Assembly: GCF_964199755.1 (NCBI RefSeq)
Contig: NC_133918.1
Location: forward strand, 1,116,001 to 1,180,000
Direction: 5' to 3'
Length of the DNA: 64,000 bases
Source of the DNA: Larus michahellis
Lineage: Eukaryota > Chordata > Aves > Charadriiformes > Laridae
Both the position numbers and the translations under genes were made by a program. The notes under the pieces were generated by a model. That model saw nothing but the letters and a program-made list of their open reading frames with translations, did no database searches and had not been told where the DNA came from. Position 1 is the first letter of the stretch. Each line of letters starts with the position of its first letter. Positions 50,831-62,665 of the stretch are shown one piece after another.

Positions 50831-53544
50831 GAACAGAAAGCTCTTGCACGCTAAGAAAAATGTCCTTAAAGAGTCACCAGCTCTGTTCAGCTCCTTTATC
50901 CCTGAAGGCAGATTCCCAGAAGGTTCCATCCACTAATTCCTTGAACGACTGAAATTGCAGAAGGTGGGACTCAAAGGGCAAATCCTCTCCTGCTGCCCCA
51001 GCAGCACAGGGACATGGAGGGGGACAGCCCACCCGCTGGGCCACTGACACCCAGCCTGTGTCCTCGGTGACACTACCGGGGCTGCTGTGCATCCCCGTAC
51101 CACGGCATCACCCCCAAATCCACCCTGAGCTCTTAAAACTCAAGTCATGGTTTCCGGAAGTTTCGTTCTGATTTCAGCACCCTTCTTCCAGCTCCATTTT
51201 GCAGTTCAAATGTCTCTCCGTCACCGCACGGCAGACACTTTCTTTCCTTTTCTAGAAGGAGGTGGGATTTCTCAGCACGCGCAAGTCACACTCTTCAGCT
51301 TCGCCAAAGGTGCCACCCAATGAGACCCACGTCCCACGTAGGCAGAGCTGTTTCATGCCCGCCTTGCTCCTTCATACCAGAGAACCAGACAGCGGGAAGC
51401 CGCCCCAGCAGCTCCGTGCTCCTCTCTGCTTCCAAGACCTCGAAACAGCCAAGGGAGCATCGGCTTCCAGAGGCGAGAAACATCCGAGGAGAGGGAGAGG
51501 CGATTTCTTTCGTGCGCTGGTTTTCTTGGTGCCCAGCGAACAGGGGAGTCTGGGCAGGGCAAGGCAGGGCTGGGACCCAGCGCTGACTGCGCCGCGCTCG
51601 GGAAAGCCCACTGTTGGCCTCTTGGAAACTTCTAGCCAGAGCAGGATGATGCCTCCCCATCTCTGCTGGGCTGGGAGAGGTGCAGGGATGACAGCCTTTG
51701 CTCTATTCCTCTTTTGGAGGATGAGTCACGGTCACTCCTCTGCATCACCGGTGTTAAACCCCAGCCCGTCCCCATGACGGTGAGGATCCGAGGATGTACC
51801 ATGCTTCCTCATCCAGAACAACAACAAAAAGAGGGACAATTCAGCTCTTGCTAGGTGATTGGCAGGCAGCAGTTTTATCTGTTCCAGAAGCCATCGTCAG
51901 CACAGACACCCTCTCGTCCCGCAGCCCGTCCCTGCCGCACGTATTATCTTGGTGGACTTGGAGATGCAAAGGCCACTCGGTGCCCGTTCCCCAGCCAGCG
52001 CAGCCAAAGTCTGACGCGACTGGATGCGGCTCAGCTCGCTTCCAGGCTGGCGCAGAGCTTAGGGACAGGGTCCGCTCCATAGCCCTCGCTGGGGTACAAC
52101 CCGGTAGGAGGAGGGACTTGCCGGCTGAGCCGGGAAGGATGAGTGTGGCTCTAATTTGCTCCTGCTGCTCCGGGACAGCAATTTCTGGTGAAAAGCAACA
52201 ACTGTTTGCTCAGTTCTGCCCCTGTGTGCAGACCGGGTGGTGCTTGGAAGGGACGGATCCTCCACTCTGAGCGCCCAAGGGCCCGGCTTCTCTTCTGCCC
52301 AGCTGGCACCAGGGCTCGGAGTGCTGGACACACACCCCCATGTCGATACCTGCCGCTGGCAGAGCCTGGAGACCGGCCAGTGCCTCCACCCAGCCACCAG
52401 CGGGCAACGGCAGTGAATCACCTTCCTCCGGGTGCCACTCACACGCCTTGTCCTAGAGCAGCTACTTGTTCTTGGAGAAGTTTGGTCTATGTCGTTCCCA
52501 TCGCTGGAATGAGCGTTCCCCGAGCAGGATGCGTGGACAGAAAGCCTGGGAGGAGACATTTGCCCCCATCTTTGTCTTGGAGCTGTTCTACACTTTTTTT
52601 TTTTTTTTTAATTGGCTAACCTGATTATTTGCAGTGAGGATGAGAAGTACAGAAACACGGTGGGGTTTGGCGGAGCCATCCCACCCCCGAACTGGAGAGT
52701 TCAGGCTTGTTTCCAGCTCCAGCTGAGGAGCTGCCAGGACCCAACGGCGCAGTGGCAGAAGAGGGGACACATGCGTCGGCAGGTTGCCCCTCCGCACTGA
52801 AATCGGAGCCAGATGCTGGAGAACTGGAGAACTTTGCTACAAACACCCGGCCGCGCTAAGGGTCACTTGGACGAACAGCTTCTTTGCTGCGAAACAGGCG
52901 ACACCTGGCCATTTTCCCCACCGACCGCAACGCTCTTAACACTACAGCCCTGCGTCCATCCCTCTCCGCTGACAGCCCAGACATGACGCGCGTCACCTGC
53001 TCTCGGCAGCTCCGCCAGAGCCTTGCACTTACCTCCCAGCCACGTCCATGCGGGGCCTTGGGGGCAGCGATGTCTCGGGGCGGCTCACGGCTTGCAGCTC
53101 AGCCTGGACTCAGATTCCCAGATCGCTGGAGAGTAAATTCTCTTTCGCATGGAGCAGCAAAGCTTTATTTTCAAGGGCACGCTCCCCAAAAGAGCTACTG
53201 CGTTATTTCCTGATTTGTCTCCTGGTAAGGGCTGTCGGGTCCTAGTGCCTGACGCCTGCGGAGTCAAACATTAATCAGAGGTGACTCATTATTTGACGAC
53301 ACTTAAAACAACTTTTACCCTTTGAGGGCACAAGCACACACCCTTGCTAGAAATGAACGGACATTATCAGATCTTATATCCTGCAGCAGTGCGCAGCGCC
53401 CACAGAAAATTAAGGATCCACTGTGCAAATAGGGAGGTTTGCGGTTACCACCTCTATTGGCGTGATCAGAGCAGCTACCTGAGGAGTGGGTGCCCACGGC
53501 AGCAGCAGCTCCCCGGGAAAACTGAGACTCAGGAGAGGATGTGG
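50831..53544. other. Non-coding DNA upstream of MATK
   Basis: Composition falls from GC-rich towards balanced. No coding exon is recognised. A T run lies at 52593-52607. The region may hold the MATK promoter, but no CpG island comparable to the other genes is seen. Confidence 0.4.
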
Positions 53545-54070
53545 TGGGACCAGGGATCCTGGAGTACTGCCTCCAGCGCTGGGGCACCAACAGCAGAAGG
53601 ACACGGAGCTGTTGGAGCGGGGCCAGAGGAGGCCCCGGAGATGCTGGGAGGGCTGGAGCCCCTCTGCTGGGAGGACAGGCTGAGAGAGCTGGGGGGGTTC
53701 AGCCTGGAGAAGAAAAGGCTCCGCGGAGACCTTCCAGCCCCTTCCAGTCCCTAAAGGGGCTCCAGGAAAGCTCGGGAGGGACTCTGGAGCAGGGAGGGGA
53801 GCCACGGGACGAGGGGGAAGGGTTTGAAACTGGAAGAGGGGAGATTGAGATGAGATGTGAGGCAGAAATTGTTTGCTGTGAGGGGGGTGAGCCCCTGGCC
53901 CAGGTTGCCCAGAGGAGCTGTGGCTGCCCCATCCCTGGAGGGGTTCAAGGCCAGGTTGGCCGGGGCTTGGAGCAACCTGGGCTGGTGGGAGGTGTCCCTG
54001 CCCAGGGCAGGGGGTGGCACTGGGTGGGCTTTAAGGTCCCTTCCCACCCAAACCGTTCTATGAATGTATC
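53545..54070 (+). mobile_element. CR1 LINE 3' fragment
   Basis: Contains CTGGAGTACTGCCTCCAGCG, GGCTGAGAGAGCTGGGGGGG, CTCCGCGGAGACCTTCCAG, AGGCAGAAATTGTTTGCTGTG, TGCCCCATCCCTGGAGGGG and the terminal GTTCTATGAATGTATC. The left boundary is approximate. It is close in sequence to the inverted copy at 55483-55810. Confidence 0.9.
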
Positions 54071-55197
54071 CCAAAGTCTAATCCTGTCTCAGCGCTGACT
54101 TCTGTGAGACTTAGAGGAGGTTGATCCAAGAGCACGGCCGCACCTTGCTGCTCTATAGGGCATGAAAACGCAGATGCATCACAGGCTGGAACAGGCAGTT
54201 GCAGAGAGACCTTTAAACGAACACCACTGTCAACTGGCAGTGCCTTATCTATATCCTCCAGCATCCACAACCAGCGGGGAGGGAATAATCGCCTCCACAG
54301 CTCATCAGCCCAACCAGAAACGGAGATCGGTTTTGCACCAACGTTCAACATTTCCAATGTTCTGAGCAAAATGGGGAAAAAGAAGAAAAGGCAGTTTCAG
54401 GCAATCCACCTGAACCCACCACCACCCTTCATTCAGGGGTCAGGGGTTTATTGTGTGTACTTTTTTGTTTTGTTTTTAACAAATGGTGCTTAAGACTTCA
54501 AAAAATACTGGCAATTCAAGGGCAAAGGCAGTGTAAAAGAAAACTATTCCAAACTAGCCAGCAGTTTCAGGTTATATTTTTCCATCAACAAACAACTTCC
54601 CCAAGCCATTTGAGCCAGTCTGTTCACAGGATTCTTGGGACTTGTTTCCCCAAGAGGAATCCTTGCGTTTTCCTCTGGATTTGTAAGGACGGATCCTTAG
54701 ATACCAGCTCCGTCCAAGCCCGAGAATAAGCAGAGGAGTACAGGCTTACAGCCCTGCACCACACCGCGGGGGCTCAGCATCGGCTCTCCTGGGGTCAGCG
54801 CAGCACTCCGCGCCAAACAGAAACGTTTGGTATTTGCGGGTTTTGCCACATCCGGGCATTGTTACAGACCGTGGGCCAAAGAACTCAGCATCACACACGG
54901 GGAACAACTCACTCAGGCTTAATAAATGGGCTCTCCCTGTCCTACTGGGTGGCCAGCAAAAAGACTCCCACTTGCCTCTGCCGGAGCTGGTCTCCCCCTT
55001 TCCATATCTGGGCACCTACCACCCAGTCAGCGCCTCGATCTGCAACACGTTGATGCTCAAAACTGACCTCCCCCCCTCTCCGGTGCAGCGAAGTAGATAC
55101 CTGCACTGCACAGCCCCGCTCAGTGCTGTACAGCTGAACCACCGGCGTGCCCACGTCCCTCCAGAACAGCCTACAGTGGGCTAAAACATCAAGGTTT
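54071..55197. other. Non-coding DNA between CR1 fragments
   Basis: Balanced composition, no recognised exon or repeat family. Confidence 0.45.
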
Positions 55198-55482
55198 TGG
55201 CTCCCCCAGTTCCAGAAGGACAGGGAACTGCTGGAGAGGGGACAGCAAAGGGCTGCCAAGATGCTGAGGGGGCTGGAACACCTCTCTGATGAGGAAAGGC
55301 TGAGGGATTTGGGTCTCTTCAGTCTGGAAAAAAGACGGCTGAGGGGGGATCTTATCAATGCTTATAAATACTGAAAGGGGGGGTGTCAGGAGGATGGGGC
55401 CAGGCTCTTCTCAGTGGTGCCCAGCGACAGGATAAGGGGTAACGGGCACAAACTCGAGCATAGGAAGTTCCATCTCAACAAG
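55198..55482 (+). mobile_element. CR1 LINE fragment, truncated at both ends
   Basis: CR1 sequence (CCAGAAGGACAGGGAACTGC, GAGGAAAGGCTGAGGGATTT, GGATCTTATCAATGCTTAT, AGTGGTGCCCAGCGACAGG) that stops without the CR1 3' terminus where it abuts an inverted CR1 piece. It differs from the neighbouring copies and belongs to another CR1 subfamily. Confidence 0.88.
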
Positions 55483-55810
55483 CCCCATCCAACCTGGCCT
55501 TGAACCCCTCCAGGGATGGGGCAGCCACAGCTTCTCTGGGCAACCTGGGCCAGGGGCTCACCCCCCTCACACCAAACAATTTCTGCCTCACATCTCATCT
55601 CAATCTCCCCTCTTCCAGTTGCAAACCCTTCCCCCTCGTCCCGTGGCTCCCCTCCCTGCTCCAGAGTCCCTCCCCAGCTTTCCTGTAGGCCCCCTTCAGA
55701 TACCGGAAGGTCTCCGCGGAGCCTTCTCTTCTCCAGGCTGAACCCCCCCAGCTCTCTCAGCCTGTCCTCCCAGCAGAGGGGCTCCAGCCCTCCCAGCATC
55801 TTCATAGCAA
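55483..55810 (-). mobile_element. CR1 LINE fragment in inverted orientation
   Basis: Reverse-strand CR1 from AACCTGGCCTTGAACCCC through TTTCTGCCTCACATC to CTCCAGCCCTCCCAGCATC. It lacks the 3' terminus where it meets the previous fragment. It closely matches 53630-53980 in the opposite orientation. Confidence 0.9.
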
Positions 55811-58426
55811 AGATTTGTATTTCAACCCAAGACTGTTGTTGGGTCATGTGGACAGAGGGTCATTTGAAAGGGTATTTCACCCTAGCTAATGGCTGGAGCT
55901 ATAGACGTTCCCTTAACCGTACCCTGCTCCAAGCAGCCGTACACAGCCCCGCGTTCAGATGCTCTTACACACCCACACACTGCGCGCACAGCATTACCAG
56001 CAGCCAGGTACTTCCAAGAGGGATTCCCCAAGGAGCAGCACAGGCAGCAAATACGTTTTCACTAAACCCTTCCAGAGCAAACAGCGATGCACAAATTTAC
56101 AAATTGACGCCCCGTGAAGGAAGCAGGCTGGGCAATACTCGAGGGAGGAGGGGAAGATGCGCTGCTACAGCTGGGCACCCAGCTCCGTACGCCCAGACCC
56201 CGCTGCTGTCACCACTCTTCCATCCAGACACTCCGCTGCAGTGTCCATGCTTCGCGCCGTGACTGTTTTGGGGTGACGTGCAACACTTAAAAGCACCTTC
56301 CACTTCTGCGTTCTTGGTCTTTGCATCTCTGTCCCTTACCCTGAGTGGGGACTGAAACACCAGTTAAAACCTTAGTATTTGGTATCACAACTCGGCTTTC
56401 ACCTCAAGCAGCACTCGTGGCAGCATCTAATGGTTTTACTTCCTAATTTCTAATGAGGGAAGCTTTTTGGAGTGTGTGCACCGTTTCATCCTCTTTTGTT
56501 CTAAGGTAAAAGGCTAGAAATTGCTCACAATATTTCAACACTTCCCCCTCTTTCCATTTTACCAGAAACAGATGACAATAACTGTACGGCAAAACAAACC
56601 ACCTCAGAGCTAAGGCTTGGGCAGGAGCCTATGGTTTAAACATCTACGGAAGCGCTGAAATGCATCCCTCTTCAAATAGATAATTTTGTATAGCTTATAG
56701 CTCTTAACCCAGAATATTTAAACAGAACCTGCTTTACACCCCCGAAAAGAGTACTTAAAGAGGAAACAGCTTTATTTGCCAGTAAACAATGCAGAAATAA
56801 TGTTTTCCAGTAGGTTCTGAAAAGCTGTTGTTCCAAATATTCCAAAAAGCCTGAAGGAGTGTGAAGAGTGATCTGAAACCCAAGTTTCAACAAAGAACGC
56901 ATGCATGAAGCACTTTCAGCCATCACAGGCCAGGCTGGAAACTGCCACCGCTTTGAGGGTGGTGAAGAAATGAAGAAAACCTATAGAACGCACACACACA
57001 CACAATACCAAGGGGGTTGGGTTTTTTTTTTTTTGTTTGTTGTGGGTTTTTTGATCTGTTTATATTTTTTTTTTCTTTCCTACTATCTGACTGTCTACCT
57101 GTTTTGCTGTGGGAAGAGTTTCTTCCAGAGCAAGGAGGTGGGAGGGAAAAGACGTAACGGAAGGCAAGGAACTGCTGCTCCAGGCAACTTCCCTCTTACA
57201 CAGTGGTGGGAGGTCTGTGGTGATTATAGCACCATTTAAAACTACCTACAGTACACTACGTCAAGGAAAAGTTATTAAAAAAATGTAAGATAACAGACTA
57301 AAGCAGGACCTCTTTATATATAAAAGCTGGAACTATATGAACACTTTTATACACACAGTATGATTATTAGGCAGCATCTTCCCCCCCACGCACCCCTCCT
57401 TCACCCTCTGCTGTTCTAGCAATCTCTTCTTTTTTTACTGCATGCATTAAATGTATATTTTAGGGATGGCAAGGGATTCCAAGTCCCCTGGTTGTTCTGT
57501 TGGTTTTGGTTGGTTGGTTTTTTTCTGAAAGTCAGCATTTTTAAAAAACATGAGGAGAAGGAGGAGATAAAACGGTAACAACCCGACTGAAGTGAAGGCA
57601 GCTGTATGAAGGGAACACATAGAAACCTGCAGCTCTTCCCACATCCACTAGGGAAGCTGGGATTTAAAGTTTTTTAGATCATCACCACCACCACTACACC
57701 ACAGGTAACAATTAGACTTACATTGCAAGCATTCACCTAGAGCTAAGGCAGCCAGCTACTTTGAAAATAAGAAATCAAGCATTCGGTGTCCAAGCTGAAG
57801 TCATCTTAAACTTCTGCACCGAGCCGCAGAGGTTCCAGGCAAGACAATTTAGTCTCATACTCTATTCTCTTTCTTCATATTTAACACGAATGACTGTAGG
57901 ATTTAACATTTGCTTACTCAATATCGGTCAAGAAAGTCAATGTTTTCATTGCAAAGAAACAGCAAAGTCAGGCAAGTTGTAAGTGTCAATGAAAGAGAAG
58001 TAGTTACATGTAAATGACCTTTCCTACCGCATACCAAACAACTACGCAAACAGAATGGAAGAGAGCTTGAGTTATGCGCTGTACAATTTTATGTCCTACA
58101 ATAAGTTCTGTGGTTTTCCACATAGGCAATACCAAAATGTGACGGAAGACTCAACAGCAGATAGAAACGTTTAAAACCAGCAGCATTGTATTTAAAGACA
58201 ACTTGGCTTTTATTTGAAATATTCACTCACTTTGATGAATCCCTTTATTAAAAAGTGAGCAACGTCAGCACAATTTCTGGTGTTACTAATGAGAAGAATA
58301 TAATAATAAATGAAATGCAGTAGTTTAAGAGTGTTAATTGCGGTGGGGATCTCCAGTATATCACTGCCAGGAACATTTACCAAAGTGTCCTCTTTAGCTG
58401 TTGTTAACTGCTTTTTTTTCCTCCAC
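55811..58426. other. AT-rich non-coding DNA
   Basis: AT-rich with T runs near 57020-57075 and a short CA repeat at 56990-57003. No coding exon recognised. The last coding exon of a ZFR2 orthologue would be expected in or near here but I could not find its sequence. Confidence 0.45.
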
Positions 58427-61400
58427 CTGTGCCTGGGCTGGGACATCATCTCACTCCTGACAGCTCAGTCTCCAGAGCATCCAGCTGACCTTTCTGACAG
58501 CGATCCTGCAGCCCGGGTTCATCTGACAATGCAAGATGTGAGAAAGAAAACACATGACAAAAATCAGATATTGCAGTCAGGTTTTTAAACAGCAAAACTC
58601 AGCAGGTAAAGTACTAAATATAAAGTTTAAAAACTGTTTAAGTAGTCCTGGAATTTTGCTTTACCTCAAGTAAGAAAATGTGACAAACTAATCAAGCTTT
58701 AGATTCTCTGGAATGAACAACACAGCTACAGCACTTGAGACTTCCCTTAGAAGCTTTTCTATAAATAACAACAGCAAGCGTTCAGAAAGGCAACACGAGC
58801 TTTGTAAAAGCCAAGCGTGAGTGCCTGGGGGCTTGAAATACACCTCTGCCAAATGCAAGTATCAGCCTTTCCTTATGAATCGGAAGGCAGCCAGGTCTCC
58901 TTCCTGGAGGGAGTGTTGCTATCGATGTTATTTGGACAGAGCAACTCAGCAGTGCTGAGGAGTCAAAACACCGCACTTCACACACTTTCGTAAGAAAACA
59001 ACCAAGAGGCCAAGGAACCCAGGAAGAGGGTTGACAGCGTGCGCTGCTGTGCCCAGGGTTCCCACCAGGTTCTCGGGTAACGCTGTGACACCCACCCCTA
59101 TTCCCCAACGCGACACCTTCCCGACCATGCCACACACCACTGCCAGGCTTTAACAGGCTTCACGCCTACAAAGAGTCCCATTGCCTATGGAGAGGATAAA
59201 AGCAACACATTAGAAGTAAAAAGCAAACGAACATGCTTTCCCTTTAATCAAACCTTGCTGCTTCTCTAGGCACACACCTGTCCTTGGGACTCTGCCTTTG
59301 TTTTTTAGCGCTTGGAAATTAGTTTCTAGATTGTGTTGGCACAGGCCTGTAAAACCACTAGGAACATATCAGCTTCCATGATAATTTTTATTGTATAAAT
59401 AGCCAAGTAAGGAATTATCTTTGGCACTTTACCACTAAAACAGACACCAGCCCCTCCCCAGGCAGACACACACAAACCAACCCTTTGACCTGCACTTGAC
59501 ACCAACCAGAGCTTCCTGGGGGTCAATGTCAGGGGAATGAAAAGCTCAGTTCAGAGCTTCTTTCTAAAATTGTTAAAGATCTGAGACAACTGAGTGCATG
59601 CAGGATTTTACAGCTGCCCGGTAATCTTCTTAACTGCAGTAATCATACAAGAAATTCCCCCTCAAAAGCACACAAAATACCAGAATACATCACCTCTGTC
59701 ATTTAGAGTAAGTCCTCGGGGGTCTCCATGAACGTTTCTGTTATTCACTGTCATTTTTCCATCACTACTGCAGTTTTATGGGCCTGTGCGAGAGTAGAAC
59801 TTTTTTCCCCACCTTCTCGTACATTTTTTATTTCGGAGTAGGATTCTAGCACTGCTCTCTGAATACTAAACACAAACCCACTGAAACTGCACTCAGAGCT
59901 TACAATGAAGTCGGATATTTTTTCCTTCATCATTTCCAGTCTGAGACATAAAACATGTTGTTCAGGATAGCGACCCATGACAGTAACAACTGCTTTGCAT
60001 TTAGGGATTTCTCACCAGAATGTACTTTCACAAGAGGCACATACTTATTAAAGTTTTGCCAACCCATTGAGTAATGTGCAGCAGCTATTTTAAAAGCTCA
60101 CAGCCACGTTACAATGCTATTTAAGACAGGAAGGAACCGCAACATCCATTTAAGCTGCAAAGGGCTCTAGAGAGACGCCACTGAAAACCCCACATAGAAA
60201 TTTAATGATTCATTCACATACAGTGACAAGACAGTATTTGTCATCATGATGGATATGACTTCATTTTAAAGCTCATAAGAAATAGCATTCATTTCCTAGC
60301 AAAGAATTTCTTACAGCATTTTTTTCTTTTCGAGTCCACAGTGCATGCAAGTACGTCCCCTTGAAGATCATTACTGCCTCCTGCAGCACCCACCTCCTCC
60401 CTGGTATTCAGTCAGTCACCCGCCTGCGTCATCGTGGGCTTCTTCCAGGCATAAATCATTCTTACACTTGCTGCCTTTGTTTTTTTTTCTTTTTATCTGC
60501 TTTTGCATACAATGAGAATGGGAAGAACGAAAACTGATCTCACTGGAAACGCTATACCCAAAGACTGAATTGAGATTTCAAATCTTAATGTACAATTTCA
60601 TAACTAAAAGCAAAGTAACATTTTCAGGAATTCATGAAATAATAACAACGGAAACAATCTAAATGTTTCATCATCTGGCACAGCATCAAAACCAGTATTG
60701 ACTCACGGAAAAAAAGCTCGACTAATACAAAACCTCGCATGTAAGCCCATAACTGTATATTTGAAAAATCAGAGTGGAGTAAGTTCAACACCCAGATCAA
60801 GTACTGCTGAAAAAACAACATTGCAAACATGTTAAAAATCATGATTAGTATGTCTGAAATGAAAGGCCTCAGATAGCAATTTATCTTGTGAAGAAAGATG
60901 TTACCCTCTTCTACACGGTCACGTAAAACAGGCTGTACATCCAGCAGTCCTCCAGGTATATTCTCAGAGATAGTTGTAGCTCTGCTGCTGGTTTCATCAC
61001 CTTCTCTGCCACAAGTTTGTTGCTTGCTCCCTGTATTTTTGTTAGTCTGTGAATGAGGAAAACTGTATTAGTAGCCCAATTCTTTACTATTTAGGAAGAC
61101 ATCCTTAATAGCATTTAAGCTAAAAATCCTTCATATTATTGTCAGTTGTTTGTCACCGTAAAGCCTTCCCCAATTTGTTCTATTCCTTGTCATTATAGCA
61201 ATAATTAAAGCAGCTGACAGTAGTGGATTAAATTTATTACTGAGATTTGCACCTCTAATGCAACACAGAACCAATGTCTATGCTAAAAGTTTGGCTTTGT
61301 TAAGCAAAAGCTTCCCCTTGAGTATCTGTCTCACATTCCGCCTGCTGCAACATCCAACAGGTGACATGAACAAGTTTCACTTTGCAAAGACAGGCAAGTT

Positions 61401-62665
61401 CTTCCAATGGTAAGAAGTCTTTCAAAAGAAAAGACAATTTGAGAATCTCCTAGAATCTTTGTGCTCCACAAACACAAATTTAACTGTAAATATTTCTTTG
61501 ATGGTGGTTATTATATCAACTACAAAACTGTAGTTAGGCTTGAAAAATTCTAAGCTTTTTATCACAAGCTGACATAAACATCTATATGATGCTACACACC
61601 AGGCACCGGTGCCTTCAATATCCAAGAACACTTCTGAACAGGTTACAGCTCACACCACCGCCTCCTCTTCCTCCTCAGCATCCCTCCTCTGCGAGCAGTT
61701 CTCAGAAGTCAGCCGCTTCCACGCTTCTATTCATACAACAGTTCCTGGGCTCAAAGTACAAAGAACAGTACAGACCAACTTGAGATTTACAGTCCCAGCA
61801 AAACAGCCTGGCACCCTGCTGTAAACACTTTGGTATAAAAGTGGACATTAGGAAAGAACTCCAGGAAAGACAACTCTGAATGACCCCACAAGAATCTCTT
61901 GGAAATACGCCATCTTCTTCCCAGGCCAAACAAAAAACTTGACAATTCTTGTGCTCAGATATTTTCAAAGCCGTAACTTAGATAAGACTTAAAAGAATAC
62001 GTCCAAAGATCACTGAACACTCGGAGCAAATGGGTTTTAGGGACATTGGCTTGAATAGTCAAAACTAAGTTCAATTGAGGAATGATTTTCAGGAATGTTT
62101 CAAGAAATACAGTTGAGATTTGATTCTGCTACGCTTATGTCATTGGGATTTTTTGAAGTGATAAAGTTATTTCCCTGTTAACTATCACATCACTTCAACA
62201 TGAGTTGAGAGAAAAATGTGATAGAAAACATTTTAAAAGTATTTAGGTTTCTCGGCATAGATTACTATTTCAGGGGAGGGACATTTGGCAAAGCCAAGCA
62301 ACACACTCATGCCTAGATCCCATCTGGTTACCCCAAGAGTTCATTCACTGCGGTGAACTGGCTTAAAGCACCTATTTATATCACAATTTTTCTTTCAGAA
62401 ATGCTTCTGAAAGATGTTTTACTTACTGTACACACTTCTAGAACATAAGCGAGCCCAGGCACATTCATAACTCTACAAACCCATCCCACCTTCTGGCGGC
62501 TCCCAGATACATGCGGTGCATGCACCTGCTCCTCTGCAGAGACATCACAGAGCTCACATTGACGCTGGTTTTGAATCCTGCCGAGCTCCCGCTCCCTTGG
62601 TTTCCTGTCTTCTGAACAACATCTTTCTTTTTGTGCTCTTGTCATTCTAAGTGCTCCCGGTAAGT
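58427..62665 (-). pseudogene. ZFR2: Decayed ZFR2 (zinc finger RNA-binding protein 2), three exon remnants seen
   Basis: ZFR2 follows MATK on the same strand in human. Three remnants lie in the right order and strand. Exon 62665-62490 reads TYREHLE-stop-QEHKKKDVVQKTG, matching the first C2H2 finger region. A frameshift later it reads QNQRQCELCDVS and HVSGSRQK, matching the second finger. Exon 61031-60905 is open and ends LLDVQPVLRDRVEE, like the ZFR segment before the third finger. Exon 58522-58427 reads PGLQDRCQKGQLDALE, matching the DZF domain; after a frameshift it reads LSCQE-stop-DDVPAQAQ, where the family has LQEREDVTASAQ. All three keep AG and GT borders at the family's exon boundaries. 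The other DZF exons and the N-terminus were not found. Similarity was judged from memory of human ZFR and ZFR2. Confidence 0.68.

Noticed and set aside
50440-55810. Repeats at 50-56 kb as retroviral remnants
   Set aside because: All match the 3' region of CR1 LINEs; no LTRs or retroviral genes are seen.
59751-59978. 75-codon AT-region frame on the - strand, between ZFR2 remnants
   Set aside because: I compared it with the DZF domain of ZFR and ZFR2 and found no convincing match; a short stretch resembling SIQRAV is too little.
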